A stretch of DNA of 64,000 bases from Cloeon dipterum (Eukaryota; Arthropoda; Insecta; Ephemeroptera; Baetidae): positions 16,864,001 to 16,928,000 of the forward strand of contig NC_088786.1 of assembly GCF_949628265.1 (NCBI RefSeq), given 5' to 3'. The notes under the pieces are model-generated. The model did no database searches and was not told where the DNA came from. It saw nothing but the letters and a program-made list of their open reading frames with translations. The stretch's first letter is position 1. Each line of letters starts with the position of its first letter. Position numbers and translations under genes: made by a program. Shown here in pieces: positions 49,479 through 62,900 of the stretch.

Positions 49479-52400
49479 ATGTCTGGTGAGGATTATTGCC
49501 TTTGTTTTGGTCCCCATTAAACTGATAATGAGGGTCCGATCGGCACGTTTGCGCACCTATTAATTTGAGAAGCTTATTGGGGCTAATCAGAAGCTTGCCA
49601 ATTGCCCTTCCTATGAGCACTTTTGTGGTTTATCTGTGTTAAAGAACGTTTTTTCCAGGTCGCAAAGGGAAGTTAAAATTTGTCCTCACTCAGGAGCCGC
49701 TGCCCGTTGTGTAAGAGCGCTCAATTTAATTCCTGCGCTTTGTTTTAATTTATTTGAATTTTAGAACGCCACCACGGAATCTGGACCAAAAGACAAACAT
49801 GATCCTCGGTGGACAGGAGTACACAGTGGACGCTGCAGACCTTGAGCGCATTTGCGAACTGGGCCGAGGAGCGTACGGCACGGTCGAGAAGCGCAGACAC
49901 ACTCAATCGGGCACTGTGTTAGCCGTCAAAGTAAGTCCGGCACAAGGCACAACTACATTTTTTAGCTAAAAATATAATTGAGGCTGAGAAATATTTTTAA
50001 ATGGACTGTTTTAGTTAAGAGGTTAGAGGGGCCAATTTTATAATTATTGGAGCTACCGTTCTCTAACAAAAATATTAAAAAATATCTATAAATTAATAAT
50101 TCAGTTTAACTACTTTGATTGTGTTTGTTAGCCAGAAAAATATATCAATTAAAAGACATTAGTGTAAACTAACCAGCAAAAAAATAATATTATTTTGGCA
50201 TCTTAAATTTTTTTAAAGTAATGAAGGGCTGAACGTCATTGTCATGGTTTTTCTTATTTAGGAGAATTCAGAAAGTATTCAGACGGTGCAAAGCAAAATT
50301 TTGAGTTGATGGTTGACAAATCCGGACATTTTTCCAAGAATCTGGAAACGAAAATACTCCGCTCATGTTCTAAAATGAAACAATTTTACTTTTTCTTTTT
50401 TGAGGTTTATTTATTTTTTCAGTCGAACTTGTTCTCTTGAAAATTTGAAAAAATAGGAACGATTTTAAATTCTCTTGTCAAATTTAAAGGCTGTGATGGA
50501 ACATATTTTTAAAATGAAAAACAACACATTAAACAAATATCTGGTCAAAATTTCTATTCGTTTTAAGGCCACAAAAACCATGATTAATTTTTTCAGTTGA
50601 TCACAGCGACAGTGAACTCGCTGGAGCAGAAGCGGCTGATCATGGACCTGGATGTGTCGATGCGGGCCTCGGACTGTCCGTACACAGTGCAGTTTTTCGG
50701 CGCCCTCTTCCGCGAAGGTGACGTCTGGATCTGCATGGAGGTCATGGACACCAGTCTGGACAAGTTCTACGCCAAAGTGTACAAAAACGGCTACAGCATC
50801 CCAGAGGACATCCTCGGCAAGATTGCCGTTGCTGTGAGTCACATGATTATTAATTTGTTATCTGCCAACGACAATGGTGTTAATTGAAAACAAACAACTC
50901 ACCAGCCACGCATTTAGTTGTTGAGAAGGCAACTTTACTGATAAGAGTGTTTTGCAGGTGTTGCAAGCATTGCACTACCTGCACTCGCAACTCAAAGTCA
51001 TCCACAGGGATGTGAAGCCGTCCAACATTCTCATCAACCGCAGGGGCGACGTCAAAATCTGTGATTTTGGCATTTCTGGCTACCTCGTAGACTCAATCGC
51101 AAAGACTGTTGACGCTGGGTGTAAACCATACATGGCGGTAGGTGCATTGCTCTTGCAGTCTCTGAGAATTTTTATGTTATCTTATGAAGGGCTGTTGTTA
51201 TATTTAGGATAAGAAAATTTATGTTTGAAAAACATCTAGGAAGGATTTTTTTGCATCAGCTTTTAGAAAATGATTTACTAGTGAACAATTACAAAGTAGT
51301 CCCATTGGTGAGCTATGAAGCCTAATCTTTGAAATTAATGTGGCGTTTCATTTGGATTTCTGTGTCAATTTCATTTGGAAAAAATGGGTAGTTTTTGTCC
51401 AATCTTGATTAAATTTGTAATGGAGACTCCACGACGAGAAAAAATTTATAATATCAATCATTTAGTAACACAAGTTAAATAATTGCAAATCTAATCACCT
51501 TCAAGAAAAACACTTGCTTCTATTTAATTTTTAATATTTTTATGCTGGAATTTACCTATTAGTTTTATGGACTGTCAAAAATTAACCCATGAATGGATTT
51601 TTCTCATCAAGGGTAATCTCAAATAGTAAAATTAATCTGCCGCAAATAATATAAAAGAATAAATCACACAAATAAAAAAAAAACACATTTTCAAGGCAAT
51701 TCTTTTCAAGGCTAGTGGATTATCACTGTTTTTGCATTATTTAAATCGTTGACGTAACAAGAAATTTTCCTTGCAGCCAGAGAGGATTGACCCAAGCGGT
51801 AATCCGTCGCAGTATGACATCCGGTCAGACGTGTGGAGCCTTGGCATCTCCATGGTCGAGTTGTCCACGGGCAACTTCCCGTACAACTCGTGGGGCACGC
51901 CGTTCGACCAGCTCAAACAGGTTGTGCAGGACCCCGCGCCCAGACTGCCCCCCAACAGATTCAGTCCAGAGTTTGAGGACTTCATTACACAGTGGTAAAA
52001 TATTTTGATTTTATTTTATTTTTCGGATAATGGACATAAATATTGTCCGCGCGTTAAATGTTTCAGATTTGAATTACTCTTTACCTTTAAAATAATTATT
52101 CCTAAATTTTTCAATGCCGTAAAGAAGTAATTTTAATATCCGCAGGAATTGAATAAATAAAAAATAGAAATTATTTTTTGCTCCCCTCTAAGCACTTTTG
52201 GTGATTTGTCATGGATAAAAAAAACTAGGTAAATATCAATTGTCATGAAAACCATACATTTTGGTCCCCCCACCCCCCGAGAAAGAAAATGAACATTCAA
52301 TTTTGTGAACTATGAGTTCATCGGGAAAAATGCTATTTCTTTGCCACATTTAATTAGTGCAATTATTGCAAAAGCCTATTATTTTTTAAATAGGAATCCA

Positions 52401-52584
52401 ACAAACAGAAACTCTACAAACCCCGATATTGACTGACCCCTTTCCTCATTTCAGCCTGCAGAAACAATACTCACAGCGACCGAACTACGAACAGCTGCTG
52501 CAGCATCTGTTCATCACAATGCACCAAAACAAAGACACGGACGTGGCCACCTTTGTGTCACAAGTCCTCAACCTGCCTGATTAA
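49479..52584 (+). CDS. lic: licorne / MKK3-MKK6 MAP kinase kinase (7 exons, 329 aa)
   Basis: Coding exons 49479-49485, 49659-49710, 49765-49930, 50597-50833, 50958-51137, 51777-51994 and 52455-52584 (990 nt), all GT-AG and in phase. This is the dual-specificity kinase that activates p38 MAP kinases by phosphorylating their TGY loop. Visible kinase elements: glycine loop GRGAYGTVE (53-61), ATP lysine K75 in LAVK, catalytic HRD (170-172) with N177, DFG (190-192), and activation loop [18 protein letters not shown] with regulatory S200 and T204, matching human MKK6 S207/T211. The block [19 protein letters not shown] and the C-terminal DVD-type docking region are close to MKK3/6. A basic-hydrophobic N-terminus (RKGKLKFVL) may be the MAPK docking site. 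Length agrees with the family (MKK6 334). The first coding exon is only seven bases (Met-Ser-G); ACAAACATG gives a good start context. Confidence 0.93.
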
Positions 52585-53143
52585 CTAACCCAGTATTCTG
52601 CTACGGCCAAAAGTGTTTTCTAATGCTTGTTTCACACAGCACATGGTTTTGCTAGTCGAGTATGAAATTATTATACTGACCGATGAGACAGCCATTCTTA
52701 TTGGTGTTCGAGTACAAGAAGCTGCGCAAATTCCAGTGAATGCCATATTATGTTTATCATCACGGTTCTTGCCCCAAATTGCGACGCTAGAGCCTGGAAA
52801 ACGAGTGTTTGTGCTGGCACTGAAGACAGACTCGGAAATCGTGCTTAGTTTTCTTGTAAAAAGGTAGTTGATTAATTTAAACAGATTAACAGAATGTCCC
52901 AATCACACGCCCCAAGTAATTAACCAACCAAACGCATCTAATCTTGTGACGTGATGTGGAGGAATTTTTAGGCAAAGACTCTATGATACTTAAAATTTTG
53001 CTCACATATATCACATTAGTCGTAAGTTAACCCCAAACAGCTGTGTAGGCGCAATTAAAATGAATTATGTGTCTGGAAATTCAAACGAAAGTGCAGATTT
53101 TGCACTGAACCAGACAATGTGAGAATATTTAAGTGCTACTTGC

Positions 53144-53149
53144 AATAAA
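53144..53149 (+). terminator. Candidate poly(A) signal of licorne
   Basis: AATAAA about 560 bases past the stop codon, the first canonical hexamer on this strand after the gene. Confidence 0.4.
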
Positions 53150-55731
53150 ATTGCCTTGTAAAGATATTTACATGAGGAAATATTTGTATTTTTACTATGC
53201 ATCAAAACCCAAAAACAAAAAGTCGAGTAGCCGCTACGGCATTTACTCATTCAGGAGTTTCAGGACATCAATTGAGCTCGAATCATGACTTTGCGAGCAT
53301 TCTGACGCAATTTAATAATCGGTTTTATGCTAATATAGTAAATCAATATTTTGACTAGGATTGTACCCGAAAATTTCAGTAGAAACGTAAAATTTTACGA
53401 TTTTCTCAAGCTTTGCGACATGTGTGCCACAACGTGTCTTCACTCCAGCGATTTACTAAAATGCAACCTAGAAAAAGTTGTAAAATTAAATTTTCCTGAA
53501 AATCAATACAAAATATCTAAAAGTTTTTTGCCCTTTTGATCAAATAATGTGATCGCAGAAACCTTTTCCCCCAGAAACCATGTCTAAACGACGGAAAACC
53601 CGAAGTTTTTTGTCGCGTTAAAATGCTGCCTGCTTTCCAATTAGACACCTTTTCTTTTCGGTTTGTAGCAGGTCAACAGTCATCCAGGGCCCCTTGATTC
53701 AAAAGGGCAGCAAGTGGTCGTCAACTTTTGGGACATCCTGTACGATGCGGCGTTATTTTACAGATTTAAAAAGAAGAAAAATAAAATGCAGGTACGTCAT
53801 TAGTTGATCTTTATTCTTAACTTATTCAATTACATGGCCTTACACAAGATGATAATGAATTTCGACCAGCTGTACATCTTTGATTTTACACTTGCAATAC
53901 AGCTTTTGCTTGTTAGCACGACACCATTTTATTGTTATATATTCTTATTAGTTTACACTTTATTTGTCACGGATTCCATTTTCTTCGAATAAAGCACTTT
54001 CAGCAGCATATGCTCCTTAACAGATAACTCACGTGTGGTATAATTATATTAGCTTATCTTTCATTTTTATATTCTCACCATATGCAACGGACGGTTAATT
54101 ACACAATTAAAAATTCGATATATTTTAGCGCATTGGGACGCATTTTCCATGATATAAAATACACATATTATATATACCATATCGATCAACATTTAAAAAC
54201 AATTAATTATAGAGATTTTACTGATTTGTCTCACAGTGAAATATACATTTGAATACATATTATACGCACGTAAACAACCAACGAAGCGGCAGGTTTATAT
54301 ATGTAAACACCATTTTTAATGCAAACGAGAAAACTACGACCGCTAAGTTAAAATAGGATTTTGAGAGATATTTCGTGAGCTCGTCGTATTTTCGCATTCG
54401 AGGACGGTTAATTACTCTGTCCTTACACAATAATTATTATACACTATAAAAGTGATTGTTCGCGTTCGGTTAACAACCAAAACAAAAAAAGCTATGAGGC
54501 AGCAAGAGTTTCTTCTACGCAGTGCAATGGAAGGAATTAAGTTGCAAGGGAATAAATCAGCACAATAATCTATTGAAAGTCTTCCTTGAAACCCTGATTG
54601 AGTTTTGCGGCTTATTTCACGTGTCGACGCGGTGCATTCAGGCATGATACATGAAAAGTTTAAAATCACTTAAGCCGCCCTGCTAAAATCAATGTTATTG
54701 CCACCACATCCAGCAAACATGCACTTACACTTATTGATCGTTTAAACGAATTATATATTTTGTATTTTATAGTAGATTTTGATTACACAGTCGAGAGCGA
54801 CTTCGAGATCTTTAAATTTTCACTTCGCTCTCTTCTCTTTTTTTATTTTTAACAAACAGACACACACGTCGTGTGCAAATTTATTTATTATATTGATTCG
54901 TCCCAGTTTCCCAAGGTAAATATGTATTTTATTGATTTTCAATGCGGCGGCGAGATTCATTGACTCTGATAACCCTCTCATTTCGTATTATTATCAGTTC
55001 CGTTCGATCGCAGGCGATTCGATCCGCGCATGCTTAATTCTACAATATCCTTTTCCCCAGCAGTTGCGGAATTTCACTGGAGCCAGTTCCGTTCAGCAGG
55101 AAGACTTCTTCAATATTTTAAAATCCACAATTAAAATCCAACAACCTCTCATTATAACAGTAAAAACCAACTTACTAGGTTTTAATAAAATATGTTGTAT
55201 AGTATTTATTAAAACCTTTTGTCGGTTGCCAAATTTTAAATCCAAACCTCCTCTCCCTAAAAAGTTTCCATTCCATCTGAAAATTTTTACTTTATACACA
55301 CGTTCGCCAAAATCCGTCCAATGATTTAGCATATTATTACCGATTTACAGTAAAATCCCGCGTTCCTTCCGCATAATAGGAATTTCTTTAGCATCAAACG
55401 TGTTCACTTCTGTGATTTTTAAATGAAACACTATAGTCCAAAATTTTCAATCTAACAATGTTTTCAAGTTTGCCGGAATTATTTTGTTTTAATTGAAAAA
55501 CTTGTCAATCAATTTAAAAATCGAAAATTTTAAAATAACAATTGATCGTCTCGTTCATCAAGATTAGTTTGTCTGCTTACTGAATTTCATCATAATTTGA
55601 CCAATCTCGCCCGTTTTATTATTAGTTAACATGTGATTCTTACAAGACGTTATAATAAAATCACCTAGAGAGTACTAGATTGAAATTTTTCTTCTAGTTT
55701 CAACGTCTGATGCCAAAAAAATTGAGTTCCT

Positions 55732-55737
55732 TTTATT
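55732..55737 (-). terminator. Candidate poly(A) signal of the SLC7-type gene
   Basis: AATAAA on the minus strand about 250 bases beyond the stop at 55989; another lies at 55615-55620. Confidence 0.35.
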
Positions 55738-55988
55738 TTCATCGAATTTCCAAAATCTGCGTGCGTCTCATATTTTCTTCAGCTTCAATAAAATTATTTA
55801 AAATCGAGTGTGATATTTCTCTCTACGTGTTCTTTGGTGTTGCGAGTGTGCGCTCGGTTGGTGATTGATTAGTCGGTTACTCACGTAATTAGTTACACAC
55901 TCCAATTAATTACACAGCATGCGTGGGTGTGTGTGTGTCAATTAAACTCTGTCGATTACACGTCGTTCGGATCGGGGCAGGCCGAGGG

Positions 55989-58900
55989 TCACCGACTGAT
56001 GACGATCGTGTCTACCGTGGTGAAGCGGCGCTGCGAGTGCGGCGCCAGGCGCCGCTGACTGGGCACCAGGGTGGGCACCGTCGGGTGTGGCGGCGCCGCC
56101 TGCAAATGGATCCGCTCGCCGCGGCGCCGCGACGCCACTCCCAGCCGCTTGGCAATCCGCCACTCTCGGACGTAGATTGATAATCCACCTGAGAAATGGG
56201 AATTCGCAGATTTTTATTGCTTTTACATTTACTGAATTAAAAACTAAATTTTACGTACAATGGTGGTTTTGCAAAATTTCTGCAGAAATAGAAAAAAATA
56301 AAAAAATTTCAAGAAATCAGAAGGTTTTAAGAAAATAATTAAATATGAAATATTATTTGTATTTCTAAATTAACGTTTTAAGCTAGTGTGAAAATGGATA
56401 ACTTAATCTCGAAAAATGAAAATGTTTGAATTATTTCATAGCTTTGAAAATATCTGTTTCATCTAAAAAATTTGTTTTTAACGTTCTTAGATCTGAAAAA
56501 TGATGCTAGATTGGTCTAAATTTTATTCCATGTTGAATTAATTTTTTTTTCATTCAGATGCTGCTGAGACGATTGTTCTGGTAAAATCCTATTTTGGGTA
56601 TGCAACCGTCTGAACCAATATGCTGCGCGTGTTGCATAGCTCAAATTCCGTCAGGTCGGGGTCCCATCCATTTTCAGCTTACCTGAGAAGGCGATGGCGA
56701 GAAAGGAGAGCCAAGCCGAGGCGAGCAGCTGCACCAGCAGTAGGACGTGCAGTAGCACCGAGAGGGCGGGCAACCATGGCCCCAAGGGCACCTCGAAGTT
56801 TCCGTCGGTGGAGCGAATTCTCGGCTGCCGGGCTACCAGCAGCAGCAGGCCCACAGTTACTACCATCGCCAAGCCCGAGAACACCAGGGTGCCTAACGAG
56901 TGTTTCTCGATGCCCTGCATGATAGAGGGACATTCAGGTACTGATTAATTGGTTGGAGAAGACGTTAATTTTGCAATGCGAAAAAATGGACCAAAAATAA
57001 ATAAATAAGTTCTCCGTTTTTTTTTAATTTATGAAAAACATGTAAAATTGCGGATAAACCAACAAAATCGAACAAAAAAATTGGGATGCACTGACCACTA
57101 AAAAGGTGGAGCAGACGAGGACGACGGTGAGAAAGGCGGCGAGCAGTGCCAATCGCGCCCTCTTCGAGCTGGTCGAGTCTGGCTCAATGGACAATGGTAC
57201 GTGGGCAGTCGAACCGCCACACGATGTTACGGTGGCCACTTGGAGCCGCTCTTTGAACTCGGCCACTGCGGCGTCGATGTCCGTGCTGGCGCTGCTGTCC
57301 GTCTCGTAGCCGGAAAGCTCCGAGCTTTCCGACTCTACAGCATCTGTGTTCACCTCGTCTAAAAGGAAAGTTTAAATTTATTTATTTTTCCTGCGCTGAA
57401 TTAATGACTTTTTCTTTATTGTTCTTAAAAGGATCTGTATTACAGAAGTATGAAAAATGATTTTACCTTTTCAAAAATATTTTTTGAAAATTGGGTAAGC
57501 GCTAAAATTTTTGCAGGTGTAGCCGTTTGTATATTTGAGAAAATTGGCTCCAAAGTTTGCAGATTAATCAAGCAGCGAGTATTGTCTCCTTATTGAAAAT
57601 CATGATAGTATGCACCAGAAAGCAAAATAAACTCATAATTTGTACACCATTGGATAGATCACGAAAAGAGGAATAATCACTGACAAATTCGAAAGATAAT
57701 AAAATTTAACTTTTATTTGGTCCTGATTTAATTTTTCAGGGCCTAAACACGAATGGGAACGGCAAAAAATGATACTAAAATTATGAAAATGAATCCATTT
57801 GCATGCAACGTTTTAATATTCCACTGCAGCTATCTGATTAAGACTGTGGAATCATTGCCCCCGAAATCTAACGGGGTATGAACCATTAAAATTAGCATAT
57901 GCAGAATAAATGAATACATTTGGGTGTATGAATCAGTGCTAAATAAATGCGTACCGTCAGCGCTGAGGGTCATGAGGGGCTGCGCTTCGTCGGTGTTGCG
58001 GCCGCCCCATCGGTGACCTTGGCCTGTCATTTGCACCACCACGGGCAGTGAACCCAGCTTGGCTTTAAAACTGCGCACTGTCAGCCCGCCGCTCAAAGTC
58101 GGTATTCCTCCTTTATTCAAATGGGGAAAAATTTTCACTCAAAAAGCAGTTTTAAGAAATTATTACAATAAACAAATATTTAAATGATATAACAATTTCA
58201 AAAATCAAAATTCAAAGTCAGTTTTTGTTCAATCATATAGGAATGTAAAAAATGACCCACCGGTAGATTTAAATGCCTCATCTAATATTGTTAATCAACC
58301 AAATTTTTTCAAAATTGAGTAATAAACTATTTTAAAATCGATTTTATAATTATTGGCCATTTTCTATAAAATAAAACCGTCAAAGCGAAATATTTCCAAT
58401 AAATTCACAATTTGACGGACTCACCTAAAATTTGATCATTGGTGTTGCTGAGGCTGCGGTACCTGATCCAGAGACAGGCGGTCGACAGGGTCAAGTTGAT
58501 GGTGAGCGCGGCCAGGGCGGCCAGCTGGAGGAGCAGCCTGAGCGGCGCCGCTAGCCCCAGCGCTGCTGTCAAGGCGCCGCAGGTCACGATGGCGGCTGCC
58601 GGGGTGCCGGTGATGGGCAGGTCACGCGCCAGGTGCCTGGGAAGGAGGCCGTCAGCTGCTAGGGCGCGCACCTGGCTATGCAGAGGGTGGGCAAGCTCGA
58701 CCAGGGCGAAGGAAAGGCCCGAGATGCCCAGGACGGACATGACGAGACGCGCCCAGTCCACGTCGCGCACCTCGAACGCCTGCACCAAAGCTGGCGACTC
58801 TGGACCCAATGACCTTGGTGAAAACAAAATAATGTGAATTTTGTTTCATTGGTTTATTCTTGCAAAGTAAATAAATTGTTTCACTTACACATGTTCTTTA

Positions 58901-59902
58901 AATACATATCATATTTTAGCTTCGATTGAACAAGAGATTTTTATATTTTACCTGAAGTGGACCATCATGGTGAGGACGACGGTGACCGCGAGGAAAGTGG
59001 CGAGGCAGACAAAGATGCACGCGACGCACATAATCAGTTGAACAGTGAGCGAGGGGCCGCGGTCACCGCGGGCCCACGCGCGGGCCGCCTCAGCCCTCAC
59101 CGAATTGACGCCAAGGAAGCCAACAGAACACATAGCCGCGCCGGTGAAAAGCTGAAACTCCGATCCGTGGAGGCATTGTTTAGAATTTTCCATTGCTCAG
59201 ATGACTCACCCCTCTTGCGCCGGCCGGCAGGAAGACGTGAGAGCCCCAGGTCTCAGGTTCGCAGTGCGTGGTGCCAATCACCAGGAAGAAGAGCACCGCC
59301 AGAGCAACGCTCGCGTTTAGCAACAGGCGCAGGATTCGCGAACGCTGCAATTTTTCCAAAAATCGACAAATTTAAATTTACTAGATAAGTTTAAAATAAA
59401 AATTTACAAAAAATTTAGAATTAAAATTTCTTATCAAATATAATTACATTATCTAAAGGAAAAGCAACAATAAATTGTAATTGGAAATTTGAGACCAGAA
59501 GTGAAAAAATCCAAATTAACACAATTGTAAATAATCCTTATTTTATTTGAATTGGTTGGCAAGAGAATCAACAAATTCCAAATTATAATTTCCATACCTC
59601 AAGCCCGAGTACAAAGAGCAACGTGGTGAGGCAGGCGGCGCCAGCGGCCAGAGGGTCGGGTTCGATTCTATGGAGCATCGGGAAGACGCGCAGCATTGCG
59701 TGCTTGGTCAGTGCGCGGAAGTGGCCGCCTGATATGTAGTCGATTGTGGCGCCGAGACTACGAGCGCAGGCGGCCAGGGCGGCCACGCGCCACGCGGCAA
59801 CCGCCCACCCGATTGCCAGGGCTGTCCGCACACCCAGCACCTGTCTTGCCGCCTCATAAAGGGACGCGTGTCGCTTCACAAACACCTCCGAGTGGCACAG
59901 CG
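55989..59902 (-). CDS. Cationic amino acid transporter-like protein (SLC7/CAT), 5' end missing
   Basis: Eight exons in transcript order: 59902-59598, 59344-59210, 59151-58952, 58813-58425, 58110-57955, 57358-57096, 56914-56683, 56188-55989; all GT-AG and in phase, 625 codons visible. The order of helices follows CAT transporters: the LCHSEVF...LYEAARQVLGV...AIGWAV region aligns with the CYAEFG...GSAY...GW segment of transmembrane helices 3-4, GAAMCSVGFLGVNSVRAEA with the conserved G-A-A-T-C-F-Y-A-F-G-F-D helix, and LAADGLLPRHLAR...TP with the DGLLFR...TP loop. A long hydrophilic loop with acidic/serine stretches (DEVNTDAVESESSELSGYE) precedes two or three final helices and a basic tail ending VISR. 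The first visible exon starts in phase 1, so about 80-100 N-terminal residues, with the GVGSTLGAG-type helix, must lie upstream; I do not find them up to 64000. The sequence is quite diverged, so substrate (arginine/lysine or other) is open. Confidence 0.8.
57530..57690 (+). repeat. Dispersed repeat family A, copy 5
   Basis: Clear match to copy 4, including the 19-base identity 57537-57555. It lies in an intron of the SLC7-type gene (between exons ending 57955 and starting 57358). Confidence 0.6.
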
Positions 59903-62900
59903 CTGGCAACAGAAAAAAAGTCAATTTAATTTCATGGCCTCTTTGTTAGGGGTTTACTGCTTTGTTCATCACGTTTTTCCCTCAAGTGGATTATTCCGAA
60001 AAAATTAAAGTCGTTTCGAGCAAAAGAAAGTTTTGAAGAAAAATGTATGTATGTAACTTAAAAATTTGCACATTTAAAAATGTGATATTGCTTTAGCATT
60101 TAAAAAAAGAGAAAGGTTTTTCCTTAAAATTTAGTGAAAAGAAGGATATAGAAAATTGCTTCTAAAATAAATTAAAATAACTCGTGTGGAATATGTAAAT
60201 TAATAAAATTTATATGTGATAAAAATAAACTAGGTTTAAATCCGTCACTGAACTCAAATTTTGCACCAGACCAAAAATGCATATTTTTAACACTCTGGAA
60301 TATAATAATTAAAAAATAAAGCACGCGCTTGATTTCAAATCCTCTACATCAGCGATTTAAATTAATAAAATGATTTTTTTGCGTTTTAGATGGTAGTAAA
60401 ATACACAAAGCTTATAAATTAAAGCAAACTAAAGTATAAAAAGATTTTCAGATTTTCCAACCATAGAAAAGGACTCCTAATATTTATAATTATATGCTCT
60501 TAAAAAGTTCGGTTACATATATGTGTATAAAAACCACTTCACATAGCCTCCTGGCAGTAAAAAAGAATTTTAAACATTATCGCTGACAGCATTTTTAAAC
60601 AAATCTTTATATTCTGGCAATTTAATTCCATTTTTTGATTCAATTTTCTTTTGAATGATTTTAAATATTAATAAAACTCAATAAATTTGAGTCACACCCT
60701 CCCAATTTATCACATTTTCGAGATTATCATAATGGAAAATTCGCCAGCTTTGGTACTCTCTCCCCTTTTTCATTAAAAGATGTTTGCCGGAACGAACAGC
60801 GGACCTTTTTGCAGCTTAAGCAGAGATTTTGCATGAAACAAATTTTGCCCATTATCATTTCGTGTCCGCTGAGCAATTTTCTACTTTCACCGAGTGCTCT
60901 GCTCGAGAGTCACCCGCCGTGGCTAATTAAAAATTCCACCAAACAAAAAGCTCTGCGTAGGGAAGAGCGCCGAAAACAGAGTGCAAACGCGCCGAATTTA
61001 ATTAAACGACCGAGAACCGTACTTTTTATGCAAATTGCTCTCCACCAGCTTTCTCTCCACCCCTCGCCACACCACTTCTTCCTCCACATTCCCAATCCGA
61101 ATTTAATGCTGCTGGGAAAACAAGTAAAATCAATTTTTAATTTTACACATGGGATGTGGAGAGGAAACCTTCTTGATTTGATCAGTTTTAATTGAAAAAT
61201 AACAACTTTTTTATATTCATGATTCCTACTATTTAATCAAAGTGATATTCCATTCATAAAAGCAGTGTTTCAATGGCTGTGGGAACGAGTTTTTAACAGA
61301 TTTTTTTAACTTTTCTTTGCCTCCTTTTCGATACATGCCATCCTGTAAAAATTATTTACCCTGTATGGTTGTTGTTTCCACAAAATTGTAAAAATCAATT
61401 TAAATTAAGGTTGGGACTAAATTTTAAGATTAGTTTAATCGGTAAAATATTAATTCTTTACTGACCAATCGATTTTTTGGTTCTATATCAGGTCACTTAT
61501 GCTGCTTAGGTTCTATTTGTCATTTACCAACCCTAAATATGTTTTTGTTTTAATTCAGGAATATCATTTTCAGCAATAAACAATCAAAATGAGATTTTTT
61601 TGAAAAAAAATTAACTCTGCCCTGATAGAAAAATTAGAAAAATATTGACACACAAATGACACAAAGAATGAGTTGTGTGTTAGTCTAGCTTTTTGTATCG
61701 AAAAAAAGTATTCTAGAATGCACAAAAAGTTTAAAAGTCCCAAAATATATCAGAGAGGGCCCAGAACATGAGTGATTTTTAACTTTTCAAACTTGGATAC
61801 GATACTTATTTTGAGAATCCCTTTTATTTTCCTGATCATTTAGGTGTAAAAAATAAAATTGTTGCGGTTTTTTGTCTGTATGGAGACAAAAGTTTCAAAT
61901 ATGGTAAAATTAAAATCCATCTAAAAGTGATTTTAAAACCGTCTAAAAATCTCTTTCGGCGAAATGAAACGTCGATATAATTCAAATTAAATTATTATTA
62001 AAGCATATTAAAACATGATATATATGACTTCCCGGAACAGTAGGAAAAATTTTCATAACTAGCCCTTTTACGAGTCAAGCATTAATTTCGCGTGCCGAAA
62101 TTGAGAAACCGTATACCAAGCGCATTCACGCTGCTAATTATTTTCCTGCTCTCGTTTCGGGTTTGCCAATTAGTCACGGATGATCGATTTTGCGAGACGG
62201 GAAAAAGACGAGGGCATGGCTGCAGGCTGCCACTCTTTCAAACTAACTCGCCTCTTTCCAATAAAAGAGCGCAGAAAAAATTAATAACGTGTATGTGTGT
62301 GTGTGCGAGGGAAAAAGCCCCGTGGCTGCTGCCGGCCCTTTTCTCCTGGTGCGACGCTCTCGTCTAATCCGGCGGCGCGCATCGTCTTTTTTCTCGCAAC
62401 AAACTTACTTTATTTCAACTTGTGGAGTAAGAGGCGACCCACTCGGCCAGATCGATAGCATCTTTCGCCATAGTGGTGAGGCTGGCTCTCGCGAAAATAG
62501 AGAAGCGGAGGAAAATGGGAAAAGGAGCATGGCGTGCGCGCGTTTAACTATTGAGTGGCGTGTGCGGATGGAAAGGAAACAAGTTTGCTCTCTCGCCTAT
62601 ACCCGCCTGTCCGGCCGTGTTTCGGGTCAGATACACTGCCAAAAATGACAAGCCAAAGAATTTCTGCGCCAAAATACCCGAGACAGAAAACTAACTTTGC
62701 ACGGTCTGAGCCTATCAACTTGCGCCAATTTGTACAGCGGCGAAAATGGTTTGCATACTTTTTTTTAGAAAAAATAGAATTATCAGAATATATTTAATTT
62801 AAAATAATTTATTAGCATTTGAAAAGATTTGCCAAAAGAATATCCCCCGCTACGTATAGTTCGCTAGATATACGCCTCCGCAATGTCAATGTTTATTTCC

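Larger units (their letters stand above)
52585..55988. other. 3' region between licorne and the SLC7-type gene
   Basis: Holds the licorne 3' UTR (candidate signal at 53144-53149) and, from the other side, the 3' UTR of the transporter. An 84-codon plus frame at 52613-52867 lies in the licorne UTR and shows no domain. At about 53715-53735 the sequence CTTTTGGGACATCCTGTA resembles a Tc1/mariner-type terminus ending at TA, so the exon-like 53672-53791 patch may be transposon relic. The rest is AT-rich without features I can support. Confidence 0.5.

Noticed and set aside
52613-52867. 84-codon open frame after licorne
   Set aside because: Lies in the probable 3' UTR, with an equally long frame on the other strand and no domain.
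62092-62367. Signal-peptide-like plus frame (hydrophobic start, two cysteines)
   Set aside because: The frame opens with GTG and has no ATG before the hydrophobic part; no donor or partner exon found.
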